Made by a program: the position numbers and the translations under genes. A stretch of DNA of 24,452 bases. It comes from a virus. The first letter of the stretch is position 1, and the number at the start of each line of letters is the position of its first letter. The stretch lies in the IMG/VR virus record IMGVR_UViG_3300024057_000011, positions 1-24,452 of that record; one strand, written 5' to 3'. The notes under the pieces are model-generated. The model searched no databases, had not been told where the DNA came from, and was given only the letters and a program-made list of their open reading frames with translations. Positions 15,091 to 21,171 of the stretch are shown here, piece after piece.

Positions 15091-15133
15091 CCAGGGAGGG
15101 GGGTGGTCCCCCATAAACGAGAGCAAAGGAACT

Positions 15134-15466
15134 ATGAAACTATTTGAGATACGAGATGCGGCGACATTCATACCCGTGATGTGCATAGCGATTCAGCCTG
15201 ACAGGCACAAGAAGGAGGATTATCTGTTGCGGCGTGCTGGGTTTGGCCCGGACTTTCGCTTGATTCAGGTGGTTTGGCTGGAGAACAACAAGACCTCCTA
15301 CGACCCCTATGGATGGGGAGGGGGGAGAACCTTACCCGAGGCCCATCGGTACATCGAGGAGAACTGGGACCAACTAAAGAGTGGGGATGTGATTGATGTT
15401 GAGTTCATCCTTGGCGAGACTGGAGTAAAGAAAGAATCAGAGAGAGTAAGTTCACCATATGCGTAA
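15134..15466 (+). CDS. Conserved phage protein (MKLFEIRDxATFIPV family)
   Basis: A 110-residue protein opening MKLFEIRDAATFIPVMCIAI with a conserved-looking middle (LLRRAGFGPD) and end (SGDVIDVEFILGETG). I recognise this as a small protein repeated in many phages, but without a known function. The SD AGCAAAGGA lies before the ATG. It is the first gene after the promoter/attenuator at 15 kb and overlaps the next gene by 8 nt. Confidence 0.65.
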   Translation: MKLFEIRDAATFIPVMCIAIQPDRHKKEDYLLRRAGFGPDFRLIQVVWLENNKTSYDPYGWGGGRTLPEAHRYIEENWDQLKSGDVIDVEFILGETGVKKESERVSSPYA

Positions 15467-15713
15467 ACTACCACCAGAAACATTCAGCGGGCAGGCATGT
15501 GGCCCGGTGATGGAAATAGAAAGCTACAACGTGACTGAATGGTGCCCTACCCCTGATGGGTCTGGTCAGCCGGAACAGGTGTGGCTACAAGTCAATTTGA
15601 AGGACGTGCCTATCCCGATGGCCCTTCGCCTTAAATCTATGGACGCAGTTGACACTTTGATTGAAGCTTTGACTCGGCATCGACTCAATGTTTGGCCACA
15701 GACAGTCACATGA
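15459..15713 (+). CDS. Conserved-type small phage protein
   Basis: An 84-residue protein starting MRKLPPETFSGQACGPVMEI and ending in a segment (MALRLKSMDAVDTLIEALTRHRLNVWP) that looks like a beta strand plus helix seen in other small phage proteins. The ATG overlaps the end of the preceding gene by 8 nt. It carries no catalytic motif. It may be a small dimeric protein; function is unknown. Confidence 0.6.
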   Translation: MRKLPPETFSGQACGPVMEIESYNVTEWCPTPDGSGQPEQVWLQVNLKDVPIPMALRLKSMDAVDTLIEALTRHRLNVWPQTVT

Positions 15714-15721
15714 GGGGGAAC

Positions 15722-16075
15722 ATGAACGAGAGCAAAGAGCGACTTCTTCCATGTCCGTTCTGCCCACCGGGCAGCAGTGAGCAGGAGTTAGAACTTGAAC
15801 CAGGATGCATGCCAGACGCTTGGTGGAGGGGGGTGTGCGACTCTGGGTGCGCTGGTCCGTGGAAGCCGACTAAGGCCGAAGCCGAAGCCGCCTGGAACAC
15901 AAGACACCGAGCATCCAACTGGGTGAGGGTGGAGACTGACCCACCAGAAACAGGTTCTTACTTATGCCTAACGCAGTTTGGATGGGACGTACTTGTTTGG
16001 AGTTCTGTTTTAGGTTGGGGGAATAAGAACCCGTGGCGTTGGCAACACCTCCCACCCCCACCAGAGGAGGAGTGA
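15722..16075 (+). CDS. Lar-like zinc finger fused to DUF551 domain
   Basis: A 117-residue protein. Residues about 8-60 have the Lar-type pattern: LLPCPFCPPG, two further cysteines and the TKAEAEAAWNTR ending. Residues about 65-117 match DUF551: NWVRVETDPPETGSYLCL, a strand-rich middle and the ending WRWQHLPPPPEEE. Lar proteins of phages and prophages alleviate type I restriction; the DUF551 role is unknown. The start follows GAGGGGGAAC. Its 3' end carries the SD of the next gene (AGAGGAGG) inside the PPPPEEE codons. Confidence 0.7.
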   Translation: MNESKERLLPCPFCPPGSSEQELELEPGCMPDAWWRGVCDSGCAGPWKPTKAEAEAAWNTRHRASNWVRVETDPPETGSYLCLTQFGWDVLVWSSVLGWGNKNPWRWQHLPPPPEEE

Positions 16076-16209
16076 TGCGAGACTGGATAGTCTTCTATTT
16101 TGTTATGTTGTTTCTTTGCATGGCCCTTCATGCATTCGAGAGCAATAAGAAGCACAACGAAGTGATGCAGCAGTTGGAATGTCTATCAAGCGAGTTGAGT
16201 AGGAGATAA
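16075..16209 (+). CDS. 44-residue membrane protein
   Basis: A 44-residue protein starting MRDWIVFYFVMLFLCMALHA and ending with a charged helix. One transmembrane span covers residues about 4-20. The ATG overlaps the preceding stop (TGATG), and the AGAGGAGGAG just upstream is a near-ideal SD. Its length and SD support a real microprotein, one of several in this cluster. Function is unknown. Confidence 0.55.
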   Translation: MRDWIVFYFVMLFLCMALHAFESNKKHNEVMQQLECLSSELSRR

Positions 16210-16214
16210 CATAT

Positions 16215-16286
16215 GCCCGGTGGCCTCCAGCGGGGGGTACTACTTAATGGCAACAGGCCAGCAGTGGGCTACCGCAGCCACCGGGC
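16215..16286 (+). ncRNA. Structured RNA element upstream of the lipoprotein gene
   Basis: A perfect 10-bp stem, GCCCGGTGGC (16215-16224) with GCCACCGGGC (16277-16286), closes a 52-nt region that can form inner helices (GGTA/TACC and TGGC/GCCA). It fills the gap between two genes, and the SD of the next gene (GGAGGG, about 16296-16301) lies just 3' of the stem. There is no U run, so it is not an intrinsic terminator. It could be a cis-regulatory leader; no known riboswitch class is recognised. Confidence 0.4.
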
Positions 16287-16304
16287 GCTTCTTAGGAGGG
16301 AGCA

Positions 16305-16601
16305 ATGAAACGAATAGTCTTAGCAGCTATCTTTTTATGTTCATGCGGTGGAGGTGGGGGAGGATACGACGGGCCGACCTGTGAAACCTACTGCGCTTAT
16401 GCCTGCAACAAGGGCGGGCAGTGCTTTGGCTTCACTCGGCGGCAAGTCGATCAGTGTGAGTATGAATGTGTAATGGGGACTGATCGGAATGGTAGGTCGA
16501 ATGAGTCATGTGGGGAGGCGCAGTACATGATGCAGGACATGACGTGTTTGGAACTAGCTATTACCCTCGGTCTAGTAAGGACAGGGGGGAGCAGTGACTA
16601 A
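16305..16601 (+). CDS. Cysteine-rich phage lipoprotein
   Basis: A 98-residue protein with a signal peptide (MKRIVLAAIFLCSC) ending in lipobox L11-C12-S13-C14, so Cys14 should be lipidated by the host. A run of six glycines forms a flexible tether. The mature domain carries about nine cysteines (for example CETYCAYACNKGGQC), suggesting a disulfide-bonded periplasmic or surface domain. The SD GGAGGG lies 3-5 nt before ATG. Phage lipoproteins made early often block superinfection, as known for Llp and Cor. That role is inferred only, since no sequence match is seen. Confidence 0.65.
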   Translation: MKRIVLAAIFLCSCGGGGGGYDGPTCETYCAYACNKGGQCFGFTRRQVDQCEYECVMGTDRNGRSNESCGEAQYMMQDMTCLELAITLGLVRTGGSSD

Positions 16602-16851
16602 CCAACTCAAACCGTGCCCGTTTTGCGGGGGTGAGCCACGACTAGAAGACGATTGCTGTGAATGGTGGGTTGAATGCCTAAAGTGCTGGGGTAGACTTGG
16701 CGCTGATCGGACTGAAGCCGAAGCCGTAGCCGCCTGGAACACAAGGCCCCTCCCACCCCCACCAGAGGAGGAGGTTAGACAAGACGGCTGGCGGGATGAC
16801 GCCGAGATGTTTGCTGCTTATGGGGACAAGGAAGACCCAGAAGGGTTATAG
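16594..16851 (+). CDS. Lar-like zinc finger (restriction alleviation family)
   Basis: An 85-residue protein starting with GTG, 8 nt inside the end of the lipoprotein gene, behind GGGGGAGCA. Residues about 4-48 have the Lar pattern: LKPCPFCGGEPRL, a second knuckle CLKC and the ending EAVAAWNTR. After this comes LPPPPEEE, identical to the end of the gene at 15722, then a unique acidic tail. Lar proteins modulate type I restriction enzymes. The presence of two Lar-like genes 0.5 kb apart points to duplication. Confidence 0.7.
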   Translation: MTNQLKPCPFCGGEPRLEDDCCEWWVECLKCWGRLGADRTEAEAVAAWNTRPLPPPPEEEVRQDGWRDDAEMFAAYGDKEDPEGL

Positions 16852-16873
16852 CTGATAAACGGGAGTATCGGAC

Positions 16874-17143
16874 ATGAGAGACGCACAGATAGAAAGAGGG
16901 ATACGAGAAAAACAAAGCACCGGGCTATCGCTGCGTGGGCTAGAGGATGCAACCGGAGTTAGTGCGTCCACCTTATCCCGGTTTCTAAACTATAAAGGCA
17001 ACCTATCTGCCCGTTGTCGGGAGAGGGTGATTTGCTATTTGACGGGGAGTCCCACGCCAGCACGGTGCCCTGTGGCCACAAGGCGCATAGCCGTTGGGGG
17101 AAAGGTGTTTATGGTAACGATTGAGGAAGTGAAAACCCAATAA
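16874..17143 (+). CDS. XRE/Cro-type helix-turn-helix regulator
   Basis: An 89-residue protein. Residues about 17-58 form a helix-turn-helix (LRGLEDATGVSASTLSRFLN, then NLSARCRERVICYLTG), the fold of Cro/CI-type DNA-binding proteins. A short beta-rich tail could serve for dimer contacts. It lies in the accessory cluster and is the best candidate here to bind the palindromes near 10.2 and 11.0 kb. Its ATG follows ATCGGAC, part of a local leader pattern, without a strong SD. Confidence 0.7.
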   Translation: MRDAQIERGIREKQSTGLSLRGLEDATGVSASTLSRFLNYKGNLSARCRERVICYLTGSPTPARCPVATRRIAVGGKVFMVTIEEVKTQ

Positions 17144-17166
17144 CCGAACTACCGGACGGAGGGAAC

Positions 17167-17373
17167 ATGGAAGGGGAATACTACATCTGGAGTCATGAGC
17201 ATAAAGCCTGGTGGAAGGAAAACAATAAGGGTTATTCCACCAACATTGCTAATGCGGGGATTTACCAGACAGAAGAAGCTCGTGCGATTTGTAGCCAAGC
17301 AAATATGTATCACGGGGGTAGTGTGAAACTAAACGAGTCCTTAGTTCCACTGCAAATGCTTGGGGAAAAGTAA
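17167..17373 (+). CDS. Conserved phage protein (YYIWSHEHKAWW family)
   Basis: A 68-residue protein opening MEGEYYIWSHEHKAWWKENN with a Tyr/Trp-rich beta hairpin, a GYxTNIANAG segment and a helix containing EEARAICSQAN. I recognise it as a small family present in many phages, function unknown. The SD GGAGGG stands 3 nt before the ATG. Confidence 0.7.
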   Translation: MEGEYYIWSHEHKAWWKENNKGYSTNIANAGIYQTEEARAICSQANMYHGGSVKLNESLVPLQMLGEK

Positions 17374-17406
17374 CAGCGAATAAGACACAACATCGGACGG
17401 AGGGTG

Positions 17407-17775
17407 ATGAACATTACACAAGAGAAAATGGAAGAACAAATGACAGATGAAGACCACCGCGAATTTTTAATAGAGCTACGTGGAGGGATGGAAATATTAA
17501 CCACCGACAAGACCGCTATAGACCGAATAATGCTGGATGTAGCTAATTATCTTCGGCATTGCCGCTCATCCGATTGGGTGAGAGTGGAGGAGTCCCCACC
17601 ATACAACAAGCCCGTAATGGTGTGCATAGAGAACAAAACTACTAAAGCTAAGGTAGTAGCAAGAGCTTGGTTAGAAGTAGACGGTAGCGGTTGGCACTGC
17701 TTAGGAGAGGGGAACGGGAACGTCGTGGTCACCCACTGGCAACCCCTCCCACCCCCTCCAGAGGAGGGAGAATGA
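17407..17775 (+). CDS. DUF551-domain protein
   Basis: A 122-residue protein. The N-terminal 50 residues are acidic and helical. Residues about 57-122 match DUF551: DWVRVEESPPYNKPVMVCIE, a beta-rich middle and the ending VVVTHWQPLPPPPEEGE. The ATG at 17407 is used here because GGAGGG ends 2 nt upstream; an overlapping GTG at 17404 is possible. The last codons contain the SD AGAGGAGGG of the next gene, whose ATG overlaps this stop. DUF551 proteins are common in phages and of unknown role. Confidence 0.7.
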   Translation: MNITQEKMEEQMTDEDHREFLIELRGGMEILTTDKTAIDRIMLDVANYLRHCRSSDWVRVEESPPYNKPVMVCIENKTTKAKVVARAWLEVDGSGWHCLGEGNGNVVVTHWQPLPPPPEEGE

Positions 17776-18047
17776 GAGGCATTTACGAAAGAGGCTCAGA
17801 CGTAACGAACCTTCTATTACAAGTAGAAGGGCTGAAAGAAGCAAACGCAAAGTCAGAACAGTTCGCCAATGACCAAGACCGCCTCTACCGCCGAGACTTG
17901 GTGAGGGCCGCGTTACAGGGAGAGATTGCGTGTCAAGGACAGGAATACTACTCCGGGGAGTATGTGCCAAAATTAGCAGAACGTGTCTGCGATCTAGCCG
18001 ACGCTGTTCTGGCTGAGGTCAAGCGCAGAGAGAAGGGAAGCGAGTGA
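17772..18047 (+). CDS. Small helical hypothetical protein
   Basis: A 91-residue helical protein beginning MRGIYERGSDVTNLLLQVEG, with a heptad-like stretch (LKEANAKSEQFANDQDRLYR) and a second helix (LAERVCDLADAVLAEVKRRE). It is coupled to the DUF551 gene by ATGA and carries a strong SD. It may oligomerise. No family is recognised. Confidence 0.55.
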   Translation: MRGIYERGSDVTNLLLQVEGLKEANAKSEQFANDQDRLYRRDLVRAALQGEIACQGQEYYSGEYVPKLAERVCDLADAVLAEVKRREKGSE

Positions 18048-18280
18048 TGGCTAGTTGCGAAAACTGTGGAACCGGAGTTACGGCATACGTGGTTGGTCAG
18101 CCCGTCTTCTGCGACTACTGCCAGGGCCAAAAGCTCCAAGCAGAAAACCAGGAACTTAGGGAGTTGCTGGGGTGGTGCTGGACGTTTGCCAAGAACCACG
18201 TGCCAATAACAACAGACGATAAGGGCAACTTCGTTTCCACGGAAGAGGTTAAACGCATCAAGGAGATGCTAGATGAATGA
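18047..18280 (+). CDS. Zinc knuckle plus coiled-coil protein
   Basis: A 77-residue protein. Residues 1-30 hold two CxxC pairs (CENC and CDYC), a small zinc ribbon. Next is a coiled coil (KLQAENQELRELLGWC), then a C-terminal helix (STEEVKRIKEMLDE). The ATG overlaps the preceding stop (TGATG), with AGAAGGGAAG upstream. The AENQELR stretch recurs in the next gene with similar DNA, a sign of local duplication. A dimeric nucleic-acid or protein adaptor is plausible. Confidence 0.6.
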   Translation: MASCENCGTGVTAYVVGQPVFCDYCQGQKLQAENQELRELLGWCWTFAKNHVPITTDDKGNFVSTEEVKRIKEMLDE

Positions 18281-18719
18281 CGAAATACAAAACCGATTAA
18301 AGACTCACTACACGGACGGAAATTATGTCACCGTGAACAACTGTGGCGACGTGCTACACACCGCCGCCGAAGATTTGGCAACCACATTAGCAGAAAACCA
18401 GGAGCTAAGGGACGAGATAGCAAAAAGCAATCAATGGGCAGACACCCAAGCACGGTTACTACAGCAGGAGCATGGGGAGGTTAAAGAGCTTAAGAAGCGA
18501 CTAGAGATAATGAGTAACTGGAGGGAGAAGAGCCTAGAGAGAGAAGCTAATCTTAGGGGAAAAAACCAATTCCTGGAAAGGTGTGTAACAGACAAGGGCA
18601 AGGTGATTGATGAGCTTAGAGACTATCTCCGCTGGTGCTACCCCGTTCTTTCCTGGCTGTCCGCCCAGCCTGGTTATCGAGAGAAGGTCAAACGAATTGA
18701 GGATCTATTAAGTGATTAA
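18273..18719 (+). CDS. Long coiled-coil protein
   Basis: A 148-residue protein starting 8 nt before the end of the previous gene. Residues about 28-115 form a nearly continuous coiled coil (LATTLAENQELRDEIAKSNQ, then EVKELKKRLEI and further). A Trp-rich C-terminal segment (YLRWCYPVLSWLSAQPGYRE) is similar in character to the LLGWCWTF end of its neighbour. It may pair with the preceding zinc-knuckle protein through related coiled coils. Function is unknown. Confidence 0.6.
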   Translation: MNDEIQNRLKTHYTDGNYVTVNNCGDVLHTAAEDLATTLAENQELRDEIAKSNQWADTQARLLQQEHGEVKELKKRLEIMSNWREKSLEREANLRGKNQFLERCVTDKGKVIDELRDYLRWCYPVLSWLSAQPGYREKVKRIEDLLSD

Positions 18720-18837
18720 AACCTGGGTGTTCATTTTCTTTTCAGCAGCCATTTTAGTTAGTGTTGATGTTTATCTTTATACAGACAACATTCCAGGGAA
18801 CTCAATCTCTCAAGTCATAATCTCCGCTGCCGAATAG
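18712..18837 (+). CDS. 41-residue membrane protein, GTG start
   Basis: Starts inside the end of the preceding gene (GTG 18712-18714). The protein MIKTWVFIFFSAAILVSVDV and on has a basic start and one transmembrane span (residues about 5-22), then a short polar tail. The SD GAGGATC lies about 10 nt upstream. It belongs to the series of tiny membrane proteins in this cluster. Function is unknown. Confidence 0.45.
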   Translation: MIKTWVFIFFSAAILVSVDVYLYTDNIPGNSISQVIISAAE

Positions 18838-18840
18838 TCT

Positions 18841-18915
18841 ATGCTAATCCCCTGGTTCGTGGGGTTTGTTATGGGAGCTTCAACCTTTCATTGGTTTGAT
18901 AATTATAAGGAATAG
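18841..18915 (+). CDS. 24-residue hydrophobic microprotein (tentative)
   Basis: ATG 18841, 3 nt after the preceding stop. The peptide is MLIPWFVGFVMGASTFHWFD plus four residues, a possible single membrane helix. There is no clear SD, so it would rely on termination-reinitiation. The region otherwise only supplies the SD (AAGGA) of the methylase. It is called because the spacing and hydrophobicity match its neighbours. Confidence 0.3.
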   Translation: MLIPWFVGFVMGASTFHWFDNYKE

Positions 18916-18918
18916 ATC

Positions 18919-19356
18919 ATGATCCTCACATCAAGCTCAGACGAATTCGGCACACCACAGGGGTTGTTCGATACCCTTAACTTGGAATTTAACTTTTCGG
19001 TTGATGTTTGTGCTAGCAAAGATAACGCGAAGGTACAGAAATATTACGATAAGGATGATGACGGACTAACGAAATCATGGGCCGGTGAGCGGGCTTTTTG
19101 TAACCCACCATATAGTCGGGGGAATATGGTGCCCTGGGTAGAGAAGGCATACAACGAAAACCGCGACGGATCGTGTATCCTTGCTGCACTACTACTCCCA
19201 GCCCGTATTGAACAAGCCTGGTTTCATAAACTGGTAAAGCCCTTCGGGGAATGGCGGCCTATCGCCGGTCGTGTACGTTATCAGGGCGGGGAAACCTCCG
19301 CCCGGTTCCCGTCGATGATAGTAGTTTTTAGAAACCCAGGACTCTTGATTTGGTAA
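18919..19356 (+). CDS. dam: Phage-type DNA N6-adenine methyltransferase
   Basis: A 145-residue protein matching the phage Dam family (PF05869): opening SSDEFGTPQGLFDTLNLEF, the DVCASKDNAK segment, the catalytic NPPY motif at residues 62-65 (FCNPPYSRG), LLPARIEQAWFH and the ending RFPSMIVVF. It would transfer a methyl group from S-adenosylmethionine to adenine N6, protecting phage DNA from host nucleases or marking it. It is about the usual length, so it appears complete. The SD AAGGA lies 7 nt before the ATG. No partner endonuclease gene lies beside it. Confidence 0.85.
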   Translation: MILTSSSDEFGTPQGLFDTLNLEFNFSVDVCASKDNAKVQKYYDKDDDGLTKSWAGERAFCNPPYSRGNMVPWVEKAYNENRDGSCILAALLLPARIEQAWFHKLVKPFGEWRPIAGRVRYQGGETSARFPSMIVVFRNPGLLIW

Positions 19357-19388
19357 AATATGCACGCGAATAGTTAAGGAGAAACTAG

Positions 19389-19670
19389 ATGAACTGGACA
19401 AAGACAAAGCTAAAGACTGAGGCGTATGCGTTCTACTTCCTAGCCAGAGGCCCAGTCGGCTGGTACTACTGGCACTGGGGGGAAGACACTGGCGAGGATG
19501 GCTGTGGTGTGGGTCGGTTTAAATTGCCGCCCAGTCATCCCTTTACCCCAGCTTGTAAATGGCACGATATGGAATACGAACTGAAGCGCTTCACCCGCAA
19601 AAACGTCGACGTGGGATTTCTCACGCGCATGTTGGCGATTGCCGAGGGGAGGGACTGGATTAACGCATGA
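19389..19670 (+). CDS. Small phospholipase A2-like protein
   Basis: A 93-residue protein with a Trp/Tyr-rich N-terminal half and the pattern ACKWHDMEYEL (Cys56, His59-Asp60), followed by Asp74 in KNVDVGFLTRMLAI. An HD pair followed by Asp on the next helix, with an upstream Gly/Cys loop (DGCGVGRF), recalls the PLA2 catalytic His-Asp arrangement and small phage proteins of that type. The calcium loop is not canonical, so activity is unproven. SD AAGGAG precedes the ATG. It overlaps the next gene by 4 nt. Confidence 0.45.
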   Translation: MNWTKTKLKTEAYAFYFLARGPVGWYYWHWGEDTGEDGCGVGRFKLPPSHPFTPACKWHDMEYELKRFTRKNVDVGFLTRMLAIAEGRDWINA

Positions 19671-20020
19671 AACCTGAACCAAACAACAAACTAGATGCGT
19701 ACCGTAACAAATACCCCCCGAGCAAGGACGGAGCTAGTTACGGGGACTTTACTATAAAGGTAGACCGGTTTGAGTTGCACGTAATTTCTAGTGGTTCACA
19801 CGAAGATTCTGACTGGGAGCACGTATCAGTGAGCTTGAAGCATCGATGTCCGAGATGGGGGGAGATGTGCATCGTAAAAGATATGTTCTGGGACGAAGAG
19901 GAAACGGTTGTGCAGTTTCATCCCAGACAATCTGATTACGTCAATCTTCATCCCTTCGTCTTGCATATGTGGAAGCAACGCGGGGTAAGTTATGGACTAC
20001 CTCCCCAAATATATATATAA
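19667..20020 (+). CDS. Conserved phage protein, DUF7694-like
   Basis: A 117-residue protein. The block SDWEHVSVSLKHRCPRWGEM, then KDMFWDEEETVVQFHP and YVNLHPFVLHMWK, matches a family common in phages that I recall as DUF7694. It is rich in His, Trp and acidic residues, which could form a metal site, but no function is known. It is coupled to the PLA2-like gene by ATGA. Confidence 0.65.
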   Translation: MKPEPNNKLDAYRNKYPPSKDGASYGDFTIKVDRFELHVISSGSHEDSDWEHVSVSLKHRCPRWGEMCIVKDMFWDEEETVVQFHPRQSDYVNLHPFVLHMWKQRGVSYGLPPQIYI

Positions 20021-20035
20021 AAAAATGGAGGAGAA

Positions 20036-20308
20036 ATGGGCGAAATAGCAGACATGATGTTGGATGGAACGCTTTGCCAAACATGCGGAACGTTCATTGA
20101 TAATCCTTGTGATTACCCTCGGTACTGCGCCGGGTGCCAACCAGAGGAGGAGACAGAAGAAACACCCGACAAGGCGAAGCAAGAGAAGAAACGAGCAAAG
20201 CGCCAACGATACCGAAAGCGGAGAAGAGAGAGGGAGAGGGAGGCCAGAGAATTCAATAACTTCGGGGTTGCTTTTGATTGCGATGGCAACGACCACTCAG
20301 GAGCTTAG
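20036..20308 (+). CDS. Phage zinc-ribbon protein with basic tail
   Basis: A 90-residue protein opening MGEIADMMLDGTLCQTCGTF, a start shared by many phage proteins. Two Cys pairs (CQTC and CAGC) form a zinc ribbon in residues 14-39. A long Glu/Lys/Arg-rich helix follows (RAKRQRYRKRRREREREARE), then a short tail. It probably binds nucleic acid. The SD GGAGGAGAA is 4 nt from the ATG. The CCAGAGGAGGAG stretch at about 20141-20152 inside the gene matches the SD-like cassette seen elsewhere. Confidence 0.65.
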   Translation: MGEIADMMLDGTLCQTCGTFIDNPCDYPRYCAGCQPEEETEETPDKAKQEKKRAKRQRYRKRRREREREAREFNNFGVAFDCDGNDHSGA

Positions 20309-20311
20309 CAG

Positions 20312-20479
20312 ATGCGTAACACACCTCAAGACTGCCCCGAATGCGGGGAGCCGATCAACGTCAACTGGCAGACCAACGGGAAGTGCGTAGGCTGGGCTGG
20401 TTGGTTCTGGCGCTGTTTTTGGTGTGGAGAGAGTGAGGAAGTTGAACCGTATAACCCTTTAGAGGAGGGGGCTGATTGA
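20312..20479 (+). CDS. 55-residue zinc-ribbon protein
   Basis: A 55-residue protein, MRNTPQDCPECGEPINVNWQ and on, with CPEC and CFWC pairs around a Trp-rich loop (KCVGWAGWFWRC), a single-zinc ribbon. It starts 3 nt after the preceding stop. Its last codons (LEEGAD) contain AGAGGAGGGG, the SD for the glycosyltransferase-like gene, whose ATG overlaps its stop (TGATG). Confidence 0.55.
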   Translation: MRNTPQDCPECGEPINVNWQTNGKCVGWAGWFWRCFWCGESEEVEPYNPLEEGAD

Positions 20480-21171
20480 TGACCGTAGCATCGACATACG
20501 AAAAATACCTAGAGGGTAAGACAGTGGCGCTAGTGTGTGGTGGGCAGGAGGACGACGAGTTTATCCGGGACTGCGATGTGTTTGTCAGCATCAGCATGAA
20601 GGCGCTGACCTATGATGTGGTGGACATCGCCTACCTGACCGGGGGAGTTGTTGCCGAGAACTTTGTGATAGCCAAGAACGACAACTTTGACTGGGTGTGG
20701 CACTTCCTGGGTTATCCTAACGCCTACACGCTGGAGATGATTCGGCAGCTAGACGAGTTCTATGAGGCCAGGGGCATTCCTTGCGCTCCATACATCGAGG
20801 GCTGGCGCAACCACCTATATACGTGTCCGTGGGCAGAGGAGTTGTTCCAGGAAATCAAGACACAGCCGCTCAGTGGCCTGCTTGTGCTCACTCACTTACT
20901 GCAATTTCCGCTAAAGCAACTCCGTGTTACTGGCATGACCTTTTTTGCCAAGGACGGCCTGGTGCCATTCGCTAGGGACGTGCATAGGCTAGGGCCACAG
21001 CGTGAATATGTTAAGCGCATTCGGAGGGAGGACTCGAGGGTGTTTCTCGATGATGCGTGCTGTGAGGCGCTCCGTTTGCCCATTGAGGACCTAGACTGGA
21101 AGCGCGAAGACGGACAGATGAATGTGCAAGTAATAGACCCGAGGGATAAGAGCGATGGCGAGCATGTTTGA
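20479..21171 (+). CDS. GT29 (sialyltransferase)-like glycosyltransferase candidate
   Basis: A 230-residue protein, longer than its neighbours. The N-terminus (GKTVALVCGGQEDDEFIRDC, then DVFVSIS and VDIAYLTGG) resembles the nucleotide-binding half of GT29-like proteins. PLSGLLVLTHLL (residues 130-141) followed by LRVTGMTFF resembles sialylmotif S, and H169 with the REYVKRI segment resembles the later His/Glu motif. It could decorate a phage or host glycan. Acceptor and donor are unknown, and a DUF115-like enzyme is an alternative. Strong SD AGAGGAGGGG 9 nt upstream. Confidence 0.45.
   Translation: MTVASTYEKYLEGKTVALVCGGQEDDEFIRDCDVFVSISMKALTYDVVDIAYLTGGVVAENFVIAKNDNFDWVWHFLGYPNAYTLEMIRQLDEFYEARGIPCAPYIEGWRNHLYTCPWAEELFQEIKTQPLSGLLVLTHLLQFPLKQLRVTGMTFFAKDGLVPFARDVHRLGPQREYVKRIRREDSRVFLDDACCEALRLPIEDLDWKREDGQMNVQVIDPRDKSDGEHV

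Noticed and set aside
16215-16286. Structured element considered as a tRNA
   Set aside because: No T-loop (GTTCRA), anticodon arm or acceptor pattern fits, and the closing stem is 10 bp.
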